The translations under genes were made by a program, and so were the position numbers. The notes beneath the pieces are model-generated. The model made no database searches. It worked only from the letters and a program-made list of their open reading frames with translations, and was not told where the DNA came from. A DNA stretch of 64,000 nucleotides from Thermovibrio ammonificans HB-1 (GTDB taxonomy: Bacteria > Aquificota > Aquificia > Desulfurobacteriales > Desulfurobacteriaceae): the NCBI RefSeq assembly GCF_000185805.1, contig NC_014926.1, positions 514,418 through 578,417 on the forward strand, given 5' to 3'. This document shows, piece after piece, positions 17,919 to 28,380 of this stretch. How positions within the stretch are numbered: position 1 is the stretch's first letter; every line of letters starts with the position of its first letter.

Positions 17919-18760
17919 AGTTCCTCGTGCTGGGAGCTTCGGGCCAACTCGGAAGTGAGTTTGCCCTTAGGCTCGGCAACAGCTGCGTTGCCCTGAGTAG
18001 CCGGGAGTGCGACGTTACAAACTTGAAAGCCGTTTTGGAGGCTGTAGAGACCTTTCGTCCGACCGTTATACTCAACTGTGCCGCCTACAACCTTGTTGAC
18101 TCTGCCGAGTCCGACTTTGTATCCGCCTTTAAGGTTAACGGGCTCGGCGTTAGAAACGTTGCCCACGCTGCGAGCCGCTTCGGGATCTTTGTGGTTCACT
18201 TCAGCACCGACTACGTTTTCAACGGTAAGAAAGAGGAGGGCCCCTACACCGAGAACGACTCCCCCGACCCGGTTAACGTTTACGGCAGGAGCAAGCTGTT
18301 CGGAGAAGAGTTTCTCAGGGAAGAGCTTCCCCACCGCCACCTCATCTTCAGGGTGAGCTGGCTCTACGGCAGGGGCAGGCAGAACTTCGTCTGGAAACTG
18401 CTGAACTGGGCGGGCGAGAGGCCCTACCTGAAGGTTGCCTGCGATGAGTTCTCTGTTCCCACCTCTACCCGAACCGTTGTTGACTATACGCTACTTGCCC
18501 TAAAAAAGGGGCTTACCGGCCTGTTCCACCTTGTAAACACGGGCTTTACCTCCAGGTTTGAATGGGCAAGGGAGGCGCTGAAAACCCTCGGACTTAAAAA
18601 GTTTGTAAGGCCCGCCTATATGGCCGAATTCAACCTTCCCGCGAAAAGGCCCGGTTTTTCCCCAATGTCAAACGGTAGGCTCTCCGGTGAGCTCTCGGTT
18701 GAAATTCCCCACTGGCTCGAAGAGCTTCGCTCCTTCCTCCCCGTGGCCTTCAACCGCTGA
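17915..18760 (+). CDS. rmlD: dTDP-4-dehydrorhamnose reductase RmlD
   Basis: The last enzyme of dTDP-L-rhamnose synthesis. FLVLGASGQLGSEFALRL is the NAD(P)-binding start. The conserved blocks VILNCAAYNLVDSAE, VHFSTDYVFNGKKEEGPYTE and YGRSKLFGEE (the Tyr and Lys pair) identify RmlD. TTG start after a GGAGGG site, overlapping the rmlB stop. It ends the plus-strand cluster and its last 11 bases overlap the convergent HDAC-family gene. Confidence 0.95.
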   Translation: MKFLVLGASGQLGSEFALRLGNSCVALSSRECDVTNLKAVLEAVETFRPTVILNCAAYNLVDSAESDFVSAFKVNGLGVRNVAHAASRFGIFVVHFSTDYVFNGKKEEGPYTENDSPDPVNVYGRSKLFGEEFLREELPHRHLIFRVSWLYGRGRQNFVWKLLNWAGERPYLKVACDEFSVPTSTRTVVDYTLLALKKGLTGLFHLVNTGFTSRFEWAREALKTLGLKKFVRPAYMAEFNLPAKRPGFSPMSNGRLSGELSVEIPHWLEELRSFLPVAFNR

Positions 18761-19655
18761 GCAGGGTCTCAAAAGTTATCCTGCTGCACCGTTTAAGGGC
18801 GTTTAGGTTGTAGCCCCCTTCAAGGGTGAAAAGGAGGGGTGCACCTACCTCCTTTGCCCCCTCAACCACCTGTTCTACAACGGCTCTAACCCCTTCGTCG
18901 GTAACGTTGAGCCCCGTGAGGGGGTCGTCCCTGTGGAGGTCGTAGCCGGCAGATACTAAAACTACGTCGGGAGAGAAGCTCCTCAGTGCCTCCCTGAAGG
19001 TGATGGAGTAAACCCTCTTAAACGTAGAGTCGCCGCTTCCCTCCCTTAGGGGAACGTTAAGGACGTGGCTGTTGTTCTCCCTCTCGCTGCCGGTTCCCGG
19101 GTAGAAGGGAAATTGGTGGGTGGAGAAGTAGAAGACCTCCGGAGTGCTGTAGAAGGCGTGCTGGGTGCCGTTTCCGTGGTGGGCGTCAAAGTCCACTATG
19201 AACACCCTTTTTGCCCCGAGGCTCAGGGCCTTAACTGCGGCAACCGCAACGTTGTTGAATATGCAAAAGCCCATTGCCCTGTCTCTCTCTGCGTGGTGTC
19301 CCGGAGGCCTTACCGCACAGAAAACGGCCTCAAACTCCCCCGATGAGAGCAGCTCCACCCCGAGCTCACAGGCCCCCGCTGCGGTAAGGGCGGCGTTGCA
19401 GGTGTAGCTGTTGTAGTAGGTGTCGGGGTCGAAAAAGCCCGGGGCGTTCTCCCTGCAGGCAATCAGAACGTCTTGGATGTAGTTCTCGCTGTGGATGGTT
19501 TTTAAGAGTTCGTAGGAGACCTGTTTCGGAGGTATAACGGGGAGCTGAAGCTCCCCCACAGGCTCCATGAAGTACTTTAGCCTCAGGGCGTTCTCCGGGT
19601 GCGTAGGTAGGTCGTGCTTTAAGAAGATGTCGCTGTAAATAACGGCGCTTCTCAC
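18750..19655 (-). CDS. histone-deacetylase-family hydrolase
   Basis: A zinc-dependent amidohydrolase of the HDAC/AcuC/acetylpolyamine amidohydrolase family, 301 residues. Visible catalytic elements are the tandem His motif RPPGHHAERD, the zinc ligands VDFDAHHGNGTQ, the DP of HRDDPLTG, and the C-terminal LEGGYN. In bacteria these enzymes remove acetyl groups from polyamines, acetoin-linked proteins or unknown substrates, so no specific symbol is given. GTG start. Eight bases separate it from the rnr stop, so they may be cotranscribed. Confidence 0.9.
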   Translation of the reverse strand: MRSAVIYSDIFLKHDLPTHPENALRLKYFMEPVGELQLPVIPPKQVSYELLKTIHSENYIQDVLIACRENAPGFFDPDTYYNSYTCNAALTAAGACELGVELLSSGEFEAVFCAVRPPGHHAERDRAMGFCIFNNVAVAAVKALSLGAKRVFIVDFDAHHGNGTQHAFYSTPEVFYFSTHQFPFYPGTGSERENNSHVLNVPLREGSGDSTFKRVYSITFREALRSFSPDVVLVSAGYDLHRDDPLTGLNVTDEGVRAVVEQVVEGAKEVGAPLLFTLEGGYNLNALKRCSRITFETLLSG

Positions 19656-19662
19656 TCCGCCC

Positions 19663-21813
19663 TCACTTTAACTTCTTTACCACCTCAAACTCGGCCTTCC
19701 TGTTCTCTATATCTACGGCCAGGAGCTTCACGAGCACCCTGTCGCCGATTCTGAATACCGTTCCGCTCTTTTCACCTACCAGACAGTACTGCTTGGGAAC
19801 GCAGATGTAGTAGTCGTTTTTAAGGTTTGTAACGTGCACAAAGCCGGGGATTACCTGCTCTATGGTCTCCACAAAGAGCCCCTGCTCGGTTACGCCGGTA
19901 ACAATGGCCTCGAATACCTCCCCTATGTGGTTTGCTGCAAACTGGAGCTTCTTCAGCTCTACAACGTCCCTTTCCGCCTCGTCTGCAAGGATTGAGCGCT
20001 CTGTAACGTGTTTACAGATAACCTCCAGCTTCTCCTCCCAGGCGGGAATGCTCTCGGGCTTAAACATCCCCTTCAGGGCCATCTTTACGAGCCTGTGGAG
20101 CTGCAGGTCTGCGTATCTCCTGATGGGGGAGGTAAAGTGGGTGTAGTAGGTAGAGGCAAGGCCGAAGTGGCCTATGTTGTCGGGGGAGTACTTTGCACGG
20201 GCCATAGTCCGGAGCATCAGGTAGTTGACCAACTTCTCCTCCGGTTTACCCTCCACCTGCTCCAGTATCTTCTGCAGGAGCTTCGGCTGTATATCGTTCT
20301 TAACGGCCGGCACCCTGATTCCCAAAGACCTTACAAAGTTCAGGAACTCCTGGAGCTTCTCCCTGTCGGGGGATTCGTGAACCCTGTAGATGCTCGGGTA
20401 GTCGGTCCAGAACATATACTCTGCAACCGTTTCATTTGCGGCTATCATGAACTCCTCTATAATCCGGTGGCTCCACAGCCTCTCGGCCTTGTAGATATCA
20501 ACTGGCTCCCCTTCTGCGTTGAGCACAACCACCGGCTCGGGTAGGTCGAAGTCCAAGGAGCCCCTCTTGTAGCGCTTTTTGTTGAGGATTTTGGCAAGCT
20601 CCAGCATCGTCTTCAGGGACTCTACAACGTGGGGAAACTGCTCAATGGCCTCCCTGTCGCCGTCGAGGATTCTCTGGGCTATCGTGTAGGTGAGCCGGGC
20701 CTTACTGTGGATTATGCTCTCGTAGATTTTGTAGTCTACAACCATTCCCTTCTTGTTAATCTCCATCTCGCAGGTGAAGGTGAGCCTGTCTACGTTGGGG
20801 TTCAGGGAGCAGATGCCGTTTGAGAGCCTCTCGGGGAGCATCGGGATGCACCTGTCGGGGAAGTAAACGCTGGTTCCCCTCCTGTAGGCCTCCCTGTCGA
20901 GGGCACTGCCCGGCTTAACGTAGTGGGAAACGTCGGCTATGTGAACAAAGAGCCTGTAGTTGCCGTTGGGCAGCTTCTCTATGGCGACTGCGTCGTCAAA
21001 GTCCCTTGCGTTTTCGCCGTCTATGGTGAAGCAGAGCTGCTGTCGCAGGTCTACCCTGCCCTTTACTTCCTCCTCCGAAACTTCAAGGGGTATCTGCTCG
21101 GCCTCTTCAAGGACTTCCGGCGGGAACTCTGTAGGCAGGTCGTACTTCCTTATAATCAGCTCTATGTCCAGCTTGGGACCGGTTTTCCCGAGGTTCTCAA
21201 CGACCTTGCCCACCGGTCCCCTGGTCTCCGAAGGGTAGGAGACTATCTCAACCACCACGTAATCGCCGTTCTCCACGTTTTTACAGTCGCCGTGGGTGAG
21301 GATTACGTCGTACCTGATTCTCTTGTCTTCCGGAACTACAAAGCACTGCCCTTTGTGCTTTTCTACCCTTCCTACAACTTTCTTAACGGCCCTCTCTATT
21401 ACCGAAACAATCTTCCCTTCCCTGCGGCCCTCTCTCCCTTCTTTCACTATCTCTACGGCAACTATGTCGCCGTTCATCGCCCCGGCCATGCTCCTTCCGG
21501 GGACGAACACTCCCTTACCGCCGTCTATCGGGTCCACAAACCCGAAGCCTTCCCTGTAAACGCAGAGCTTCCCTACAACGAGCCCCATCTTCTCGGGCAG
21601 GGCGAACTTGCCGCCCCGGAGCTTCACGAGCTTCCCGCTCCTTGCGAGCTCTTTCAGCTTCGCCCTCAGCCCTTCCCTCTCTTCCGGAGGTATGCCGAGG
21701 AACTTCGCTATCTCCCTCGCTTTAAGGGGTTTATTAAAGTGGTGGAGGGCTTTGAATATTCCCTCCTCCAGAGCTTTCTCCCTCTCAAACTCCTTTTCGA
21801 TGTTAGCGTCCAT
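19663..21813 (-). CDS. rnr: ribonuclease R
   Basis: A 3'-5' exoribonuclease that degrades structured RNA. Order of domains: an N-terminal winged-helix-like segment (LHHFNKPLKAREIAKFLGIP), cold-shock-like OB domains (about 70-230), the RNB catalytic domain with DGENARDFDDAVAIE (metal-binding Asp cluster), and a C-terminal S1 domain (about 630-710). The 716-residue length fits RNase R better than RNase II. It lacks the long basic tail of the enterobacterial enzyme. The ATG has AGGAGGAGAG upstream and overlaps the toprim gene by 11 bases. Confidence 0.95.
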   Translation of the reverse strand: MDANIEKEFEREKALEEGIFKALHHFNKPLKAREIAKFLGIPPEEREGLRAKLKELARSGKLVKLRGGKFALPEKMGLVVGKLCVYREGFGFVDPIDGGKGVFVPGRSMAGAMNGDIVAVEIVKEGREGRREGKIVSVIERAVKKVVGRVEKHKGQCFVVPEDKRIRYDVILTHGDCKNVENGDYVVVEIVSYPSETRGPVGKVVENLGKTGPKLDIELIIRKYDLPTEFPPEVLEEAEQIPLEVSEEEVKGRVDLRQQLCFTIDGENARDFDDAVAIEKLPNGNYRLFVHIADVSHYVKPGSALDREAYRRGTSVYFPDRCIPMLPERLSNGICSLNPNVDRLTFTCEMEINKKGMVVDYKIYESIIHSKARLTYTIAQRILDGDREAIEQFPHVVESLKTMLELAKILNKKRYKRGSLDFDLPEPVVVLNAEGEPVDIYKAERLWSHRIIEEFMIAANETVAEYMFWTDYPSIYRVHESPDREKLQEFLNFVRSLGIRVPAVKNDIQPKLLQKILEQVEGKPEEKLVNYLMLRTMARAKYSPDNIGHFGLASTYYTHFTSPIRRYADLQLHRLVKMALKGMFKPESIPAWEEKLEVICKHVTERSILADEAERDVVELKKLQFAANHIGEVFEAIVTGVTEQGLFVETIEQVIPGFVHVTNLKNDYYICVPKQYCLVGEKSGTVFRIGDRVLVKLLAVDIENRKAEFEVVKKLK

Positions 21814-22177
21814 CTCTCCTCCTCTTAATCTCCTGTGGTATTTTCTCTACAAACTTAACGCCGCTAACTCCCAGCCTCTCTCTAAATGAAGAATCAACCT
21901 TAAGGCCGTAGCTGGGCAGCACCTTCTGGAGCTTCTTGAAGATTTCCTCCCCCTGCCTGTCCAGGTCGGTGAGGATTACGGCTCCCTTAAACAGCTCCGA
22001 CAGCTCCTGTGCTGCGTCGTGGAAGGGCTTCCCCTTCAGGGCGTAAACGTTGTCTACCCCGAGTATCTCAAGGGCGTGCTGGTCCCGCTTCCCCTCTACC
22101 ACCACCGCCCAGTCGGGGTTCTCGGCTGTGAAGCTCCTCAGGTCCGATAGGAGCCTCCTTAACTCTTCCCTGTCCAT
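21803..22177 (-). CDS. small toprim-domain protein (RNase M5-like)
   Basis: A 124-residue protein made almost entirely of one toprim fold. The motif VVVEGKRDQHALEILG supplies the catalytic Glu, and ILTDLDRQGEEI supplies the DxD metal site. Such stand-alone toprim proteins include RNase M5 (5S rRNA maturation) and small primase-like nucleases. Its placement directly before rnr makes an RNA-processing role attractive but not proven. Start ATG 22177 is chosen because conservation begins there; the open frame upstream lies inside the next gene. Confidence 0.75.
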   Translation of the reverse strand: MDREELRRLLSDLRSFTAENPDWAVVVEGKRDQHALEILGVDNVYALKGKPFHDAAQELSELFKGAVILTDLDRQGEEIFKKLQKVLPSYGLKVDSSFRERLGVSGVKFVEKIPQEIKRRRDGR

Positions 22178-22185
22178 CCTACACC

Positions 22186-23103
22186 TTAAAAGAGTTTCAT
22201 CAGGAGGAGGCCTACGGTGAAATTGTAAATTATCGGCAGTCCGGCCTGCAGGGCCAGCAGCGCGGCGGTAATCCTCAGCGGGTAGAGGCCCACATAGTAG
22301 GGAAGCAGGTAGGCCCACCAACTCCTCAGGAGCGAAAACATCGCGTTGCCTACCGCCATTGTTGCCAGTATATGGGGAATCGGTATCCCCTCCTTAACCA
22401 TTACCTTTATGAGCCCGTATGCAACCGGCGGGCTGATTGCCGCCGTTGTTATGTAGGTGATTTCCAGTGAGTTGAAGCCTACGCCACCCAGGAAGGGCTG
22501 AAGCTTCTGAGTCAACCACTTCATGGCCCCCGCCTTTATCAGGAAAACGACCAAAAGGAACATGGGGGTAAACTTCACCGTGAACAGGGCGGCCTCCTTC
22601 AAGCCCTTAAGAAGTCCCTCCTTCAGAACCTCCTTTGAAAAGGTCACCTTAACGCTGCTCTGGGGGAGCTCTACCTTCTGCCCCCTGTACCTTACCCTGC
22701 CTATAGCAGTAACTGCCAGGAATACGATAACGTCGAAGGCCAGCCGCAGCAGGGCGTAGTAAACTGCTATAACCCCTATCAGGGGGAGCAGAACCGGCAG
22801 GTAGTAGCGGTAGAGAAACATCAGACGCATGGGCAGGTTAGAGGCCAGAATCGCAAGGTAGAGGTCGGCGGGCTTTATCTTGCCCTCTTTGAGGAGTTTG
22901 CTCGCGTGGAGGTGTGCCGCCCTCGGCGTTACAAGGTAGAGAACCGGCACGTTTGTGAGTAGCGGGTGGAGGCCGAACTTGGCGAGCTTTACAGTTTTAA
23001 GACCCAGCCAGTTTACAAGCTGGGTCTCTACAAGGAGCGACGCTGCTGCGTAGCCGAAGCCTATTGCCCCTACTATTACAAAGTAAAGCTCTGTGAAGTT
23101 CAT
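22186..23103 (-). CDS. nucleoside-recognition (Gate) family membrane protein
   Basis: A 305-residue integral membrane protein with about seven to eight hydrophobic segments. It has two related halves, each with the small-residue patterns seen in Gate/nucleoside-recognition domains (LLTNVPVLYLVTPRAA; ITTAAISPPVAYGLIKVMVKEG). Related proteins include SpmA/SpmB and FeoB-type gates; the transported molecule is unknown. ATG start overlapping the stop of the C_GCAxxG-like gene. A role as a small-molecule gate or transporter is family-level inference. Confidence 0.65.
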   Translation of the reverse strand: MNFTELYFVIVGAIGFGYAAASLLVETQLVNWLGLKTVKLAKFGLHPLLTNVPVLYLVTPRAAHLHASKLLKEGKIKPADLYLAILASNLPMRLMFLYRYYLPVLLPLIGVIAVYYALLRLAFDVIVFLAVTAIGRVRYRGQKVELPQSSVKVTFSKEVLKEGLLKGLKEAALFTVKFTPMFLLVVFLIKAGAMKWLTQKLQPFLGGVGFNSLEITYITTAAISPPVAYGLIKVMVKEGIPIPHILATMAVGNAMFSLLRSWWAYLLPYYVGLYPLRITAALLALQAGLPIIYNFTVGLLLMKLF

Positions 23104-23654
23104 TCCCTAATCAGCTGGCCTGCAAGGGAGCTGACGAGCTCTGCACACTTCCCGGCCACGTCTGCCGTTATGGCCGCACACCTTTCGGCCCTTTCGAGGC
23201 TCCTGGGGTTTATCCCGGTTGCCCTGCACCAGTTTACTATGGAGTCCCTGCATAGAACCGAGCCTACGGCAACTTTCGGAAGCTCGGGAACTCTCCTACC
23301 TTTAAACAGGGGCAGGGGTGTTTCGTTGTGGAAGGCTATCAGTTCCTTTACTCCCCTTTCCAGCTCCTCTTCCGGCAGAGTGGTTGCAAGAACGAAGAAG
23401 GCTCCGGTAACTGCGCCGCACACGGCGTTCCACCTGTGGGGCAGTCCTTTGGATACCTCCCTTACCTGCTGGTATGTAAGGGGGTAGCCGGCGGCTTCGT
23501 TAAAGGCGGTTATAACGCCGTACTCGCAGTTGTAGTCCCAGTAGTAGTTGTAGGCGAGCTCTGCCACCTTCTCGGGCTCTGCCTTCTGGCAGCCGAGCTC
23601 CCCTACGGTCTGCCTTATGAAGTAAACGTTCTCCATTACCTTAGAGAGCTCCAA
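23100..23654 (-). CDS. C_GCAxxG_C_C-like cysteine protein
   Basis: A 184-residue protein resembling the C_GCAxxG_C_C family of putative redox or metal-binding proteins. Cys residues stand in conserved-looking blocks: GELGCQK, NCEYGVITAFNEAAG, WNAVCGAVTGAFF, VLCRDSIVNWCRATG and AERCAAITADVAGKC. The usual GCA triplet reads NCEYG or CGAV here, so it is a divergent member. I place the start at TTG 23654: a full AGGAGG lies 6 bases upstream. An ATG three bases into the helix at 23636 has no good site. It follows eno after a hairpin and overlaps the Gate gene. Confidence 0.6.
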   Translation of the reverse strand: MELSKVMENVYFIRQTVGELGCQKAEPEKVAELAYNYYWDYNCEYGVITAFNEAAGYPLTYQQVREVSKGLPHRWNAVCGAVTGAFFVLATTLPEEELERGVKELIAFHNETPLPLFKGRRVPELPKVAVGSVLCRDSIVNWCRATGINPRSLERAERCAAITADVAGKCAELVSSLAGQLIRE

Positions 23655-23736
23655 TCCGTACCTCCTGAGGGGGGTTTTCGGTTTGGAGGGGAAATTTAGA
23701 CTGGAGTCTGAAAATTGCAATATTAGAATCGTGTAA

Positions 23737-23752
23737 GGCCCCCGAAGGGGCC
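23737..23752 (-). terminator. hairpin after enolase
   Basis: A 6-bp GC stem (GGCCCC / GGGGCC) closes a 4-base loop six bases beyond the eno stop. On the transcribed strand the loop reads TTCG, a stable tetraloop. The downstream side is only moderately T-rich, so termination may be partial or the hairpin may protect the eno mRNA end. It separates eno from the following gene set. Confidence 0.55.
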
Positions 23753-23757
23753 CGAGG

Positions 23758-25491
<1,734 letters not shown>

Positions 25492-25511
<20 letters not shown>

Positions 25512-25881
25512 CGAGTGCCACCTTCCTGAAACCGGCTTTTCTCAGAGTGTCAAGGAGCGTGAATACGAACTGGTAGGGCGTTTCCCTGTCGGCCTTTATG
25601 AACACCTCCCTGCCCTTCGGGAGGGCCCGGGCGAGCTGCAGGGGGTCTTTAAACACCTTTCCCTTGTAGTAGATTCTCCCCTCCTTGTCCATAACCACTT
25701 TTACAACCTCTCCGGTTGCCTCTATTGCGGCGCCCCCTTTTGGAACCTGGACCTTTATCTCGCCGCCCGAGATAAACTCGGTGGTAACCGCAAGGAAAAT
25801 AATCAACATCAGCGAGAGGTCCAGTATCGGAGAGAGGTTGATGTCGGCTATGAGGGGTTTCCTCTTCTCCCTTATTCTCAA
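25492..25881 (-). CDS. ExbD/TolR-type biopolymer transport protein
   Basis: A 129-residue protein with a short basic cytoplasmic tail, one membrane helix (about residues 16-38, LSPILDLSLMLIIFLAVTTEF) containing the proton-path Asp in ILDLSLMLIIF, and a periplasmic domain (VFIKADRETPYQFVFTLLDTLRKAGF). It would work with an ExbB/TolQ motor and TonB or TolA to energise the outer membrane. No exbB/tolQ or tonB partner is adjacent, which is unusual. TTG start overlapping the aminotransferase stop. Confidence 0.88.
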
Positions 25882-27041
25882 CGTCTCACCCTCTCAAACT
25901 CTGCGTGTGCTCTGCGCCACACCTCTACGGCCTCTTTACACTCCGAAAGAGTGGGAACGAGGGCTATCCTGAAGAACCCTTCTCCGCCCCTGCCGAAGAA
26001 CTCACCCGGAGATACCACTATGCCGTACTTAAGCAGGTGGAGTGCGTACTTCTCCCCCGAAACCCCTTTGGGGGTTTTAACCCACAGGTAGAAGGTTGCT
26101 TCGGCCGGTAAAAACTCTAAGCCTATCTCTTTGAAGAACTCGGAGAAAACTTTGGCTTTCTCCTTGAATATCCTCCTCCTCTCCTCAACGTGACCGTCGT
26201 CGCTCCAGGCCGCTGTTGCCGCCGCCTGAACGAAGTCCTGAGAGGCCACCCCGAAGGAGGAGCGGTACTTCAGGTACTCCTGAACGAGCTTCCCGTCTCC
26301 CGCGACGAACCCGGAGCGGTAGCCGGTCATCCCGCTTCTCTTGGAGAGGGAGTGGAACGCCAGAACCCCCTCCTTCCCCACCTGGAGCACCGACGGAGGG
26401 GGCTCGGTAAAGTAAATGTCTACGTAGCACTCGTCCGAGCACAGTATTATCCCGTGCTCACGGCATATGCCGTAAACCTCTTCAAAGTAGCTTAACGGTG
26501 CCGATGCCCCCGTGGGATTGTGGGGGTAGTTAATCCAGACTATCCGCGTCTCCTCAAGGAGCGAGCGGGGGAGCTTGTCGAGCCTCAGCAGGAAGTTCTC
26601 CTCGAACTTTAACTCAACCGGGTGGGGCTCCCCGCCTGCAAACAGAGTCCCCCGCAGGTAAACCGGGTAGGCCGGAGTCCCGAACACAACTTTCCGCTTG
26701 TCGCTTTCGGCCTCTATAAAAACGAGGGGTAGGTGGAATATCGCCTCTTTTGAGCCGGCCGTTGGAATCACCTCCGCTTCGGGGTTGAGCTCAACCCCGA
26801 AGCGCCTTTTTACCCAGCCGGCTGCCGCCTCCCGAAGCTCCTTCCTTCCCTTAACCGTCGGGTACTGGCTCACCTCGGGAACGGCCCTTATGAGGGCCTC
26901 TCTGATAAAGGAAGGAGTGGGCTCCTTTGGGTCTCCGGTTCCGAAGTCGAACAGCTTAAGTCCCTTTCTCTTTATCTCCTCTTTGGCCCTGTTGAGCCTG
27001 TCCATCGGGTAGCTTTTAAGCTCCCTTATCGCCCGGTTCAT
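25878..27041 (-). CDS. PLP-dependent class I aminotransferase (DapC-like)
   Basis: A 387-residue fold-type I aminotransferase. Landmarks are the substrate-side FDFGTGDPKEPTPSF, the cofactor block NYPHNPTGA, DECYVDIYF (Asp and Tyr of the PLP site), the Schiff-base lysine in FHSLSKRSGMTGYRSGF and the Arg of FFRIALV. The N-terminus and overall pattern are closest to succinyldiaminopimelate aminotransferase (lysine/peptidoglycan pathway), but LL-diaminopimelate or aspartate aminotransferases are not excluded. ATG start; the outer membrane protein gene lies 11 bases upstream in transcription order. Confidence 0.85.
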   Translation of the reverse strand: MNRAIRELKSYPMDRLNRAKEEIKRKGLKLFDFGTGDPKEPTPSFIREALIRAVPEVSQYPTVKGRKELREAAAGWVKRRFGVELNPEAEVIPTAGSKEAIFHLPLVFIEAESDKRKVVFGTPAYPVYLRGTLFAGGEPHPVELKFEENFLLRLDKLPRSLLEETRIVWINYPHNPTGASAPLSYFEEVYGICREHGIILCSDECYVDIYFTEPPPSVLQVGKEGVLAFHSLSKRSGMTGYRSGFVAGDGKLVQEYLKYRSSFGVASQDFVQAAATAAWSDDGHVEERRRIFKEKAKVFSEFFKEIGLEFLPAEATFYLWVKTPKGVSGEKYALHLLKYGIVVSPGEFFGRGGEGFFRIALVPTLSECKEAVEVWRRAHAEFERVRR

Positions 27042-27052
27042 AGGCCTCCTCT

Positions 27053-27835
27053 TTAGAAGTAGAATCCGGCTTCGGCAAAGGCACCCTTAACCTTGAGGTC
27101 GGAGGAGACGCCTCCGATATCGTCTATTTTCAAGCGCTGATACCTGTAGCCTACACCCACAAATCCGTGGGGTATCGGGTAAACCTTTGCCTCAAGGGTG
27201 TACTCGTAGAACTGGTTACCGCTGTAACCTATCCAGTTGCCGCTTGCAGACACTCCGATGAGGTCTATCGGCCTGATTTCGCCGTCCAGGTGGAGCATCG
27301 GGACGGGAATGGTTTTAGACTTTGAGTCCTCTCCCGTTCCGGCTGTAGGGTTTGTATACCTCACCTTGATGTAGCCGTCTATGATTTTCAGGTTGAGACC
27401 AAAGTTTGCCTTAACCTTTCCGGCGGTAACCGTGCTCAGGAAGGGCACTCCGTAGGTTAAGGTAGCGTCCACCTGGTTTGCCCGGAGCTTAGACTCAACG
27501 TAAGACTTTGTGGGAACTGTGATTTTTCCGAAGGTAAACGATGAGTTAACGATTCCGCTGCCGGAGAACTTCATCTGTGTGTAGCTCACCTTTATGTCTG
27601 GCAGTAGCGGGATGCCGGAGATTTTAAACCACCCCTCTCCTCTTGTCTTCGTGCTCAGATTAAGGTCGCTGTCTACGTCTACTTTGGTCTTTGTGGTGCC
27701 GTAGGTGTTTGTGTCTACGTACTCAACCCAACCGCTGGGGTTTTCGCGCCAGGCGCCGACTCCCGCAGATATCTCTATTGCGTTTGCCGCTGCGGGAACG
27801 GCCAGAAGTGCCGTGAGTACCAGCAGTTTTCTCAT
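27053..27835 (-). CDS. outer membrane beta-barrel protein (TIGR04219-like)
   Basis: A 260-residue exported protein. A signal peptide (RKLLVLTALLAVPAAANA, cleavage near residue 20) is followed by alternating beta-strand patterns. It ends in GAFAEAGFYF, with a C-terminal aromatic as in BAM-inserted barrels. The start of the mature part (IEISAGVGAWRENPSGW) resembles the TIGR04219 outer membrane family. Function unknown. ATG 27835 overlaps the bcp stop as TGATG, so it is coupled to the peroxiredoxin gene. Confidence 0.75.
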   Translation of the reverse strand: MRKLLVLTALLAVPAAANAIEISAGVGAWRENPSGWVEYVDTNTYGTTKTKVDVDSDLNLSTKTRGEGWFKISGIPLLPDIKVSYTQMKFSGSGIVNSSFTFGKITVPTKSYVESKLRANQVDATLTYGVPFLSTVTAGKVKANFGLNLKIIDGYIKVRYTNPTAGTGEDSKSKTIPVPMLHLDGEIRPIDLIGVSASGNWIGYSGNQFYEYTLEAKVYPIPHGFVGVGYRYQRLKIDDIGGVSSDLKVKGAFAEAGFYF

Positions 27836-28311
27836 CACTCCTCCCTCTCTTTAAGTTCTTTCAGTTTTTTAAGAACCGACTCGGCGTGGTCTTTCACTCT
27901 TACCTTTTTCCACACGTGGGCAACTTTCCCTTCCGGGTCTATCAGGTAGGTGCTCCTTACAACCCCCATAAACTCCCTGCCGTACATCTTTTTCTTCTGC
28001 CACGCTCCGTAGGCCGATATCACTTCCTTCTCCGGGTCGCTTAAGAGGGTAACCTTAAGCCCCTTTTTCTCCTTGAACTTTTTGTGGCTCTCTACAGAGT
28101 CGGGGCTGACGCCCAGAACAACCGCTCCCTCCTTTTCAAATTCCGGCAGCAACTGGGTGAAGCTTTCGGCCTCTTTTGTGCAGCCTGGGGTGTTGTCTTT
28201 GGGGTAAAAGTATAGAACAACCCACTTCCCTCTGAGCTCTTTAAGGCACACCTGTGTGCCTGAATCGCTGGGTAGGCAGAAATCCGGCGCTTCTGTTCCC
28301 GGTTCCAGCAC
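27835..28311 (-). CDS. bcp: peroxiredoxin of the Bcp/PrxQ family
   Basis: A 158-residue thiol peroxidase that reduces hydroperoxides. The peroxidatic Cys44 sits in PKDNTPGCTKEAE. The resolving Cys normally five residues later is absent (Glu at that place); the only other cysteines are Cys12 and Cys22. It may therefore be a 1-Cys enzyme or use an N-terminal Cys. GTG start with AGGAGAAAG upstream. It is the first gene of the minus-strand run and has a clear sigma-70-like promoter. Confidence 0.93.
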   Translation of the reverse strand: MLEPGTEAPDFCLPSDSGTQVCLKELRGKWVVLYFYPKDNTPGCTKEAESFTQLLPEFEKEGAVVLGVSPDSVESHKKFKEKKGLKVTLLSDPEKEVISAYGAWQKKKMYGREFMGVVRSTYLIDPEGKVAHVWKKVRVKDHAESVLKKLKELKEREE

Positions 28312-28351
28312 CTTTCTCCTCCGAAATTTCCTTTGTTAGAGAGCGGTTTCC

Positions 28352-28380
28352 ATTATAAAACAGTAGGGCTTGCCTTTAAA
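28352..28380 (-). promoter_or_regulatory. sigma-70-type promoter for bcp
   Basis: On the minus strand TTTAAA (28380-28375) and a perfect TATAAT (28357-28352) are separated by 17 bases. The start of transcription would fall near 28345, about 34 bases before the bcp GTG. It lies in the 123-base divergent gap shared with rpsT. Confidence 0.65.

Noticed and set aside
20923-21828. Long open frame (301 codons) opposite rnr
   Set aside because: It lies wholly within the recognised RNase R gene on the other strand. GC-biased third positions in such genomes create long antisense frames.
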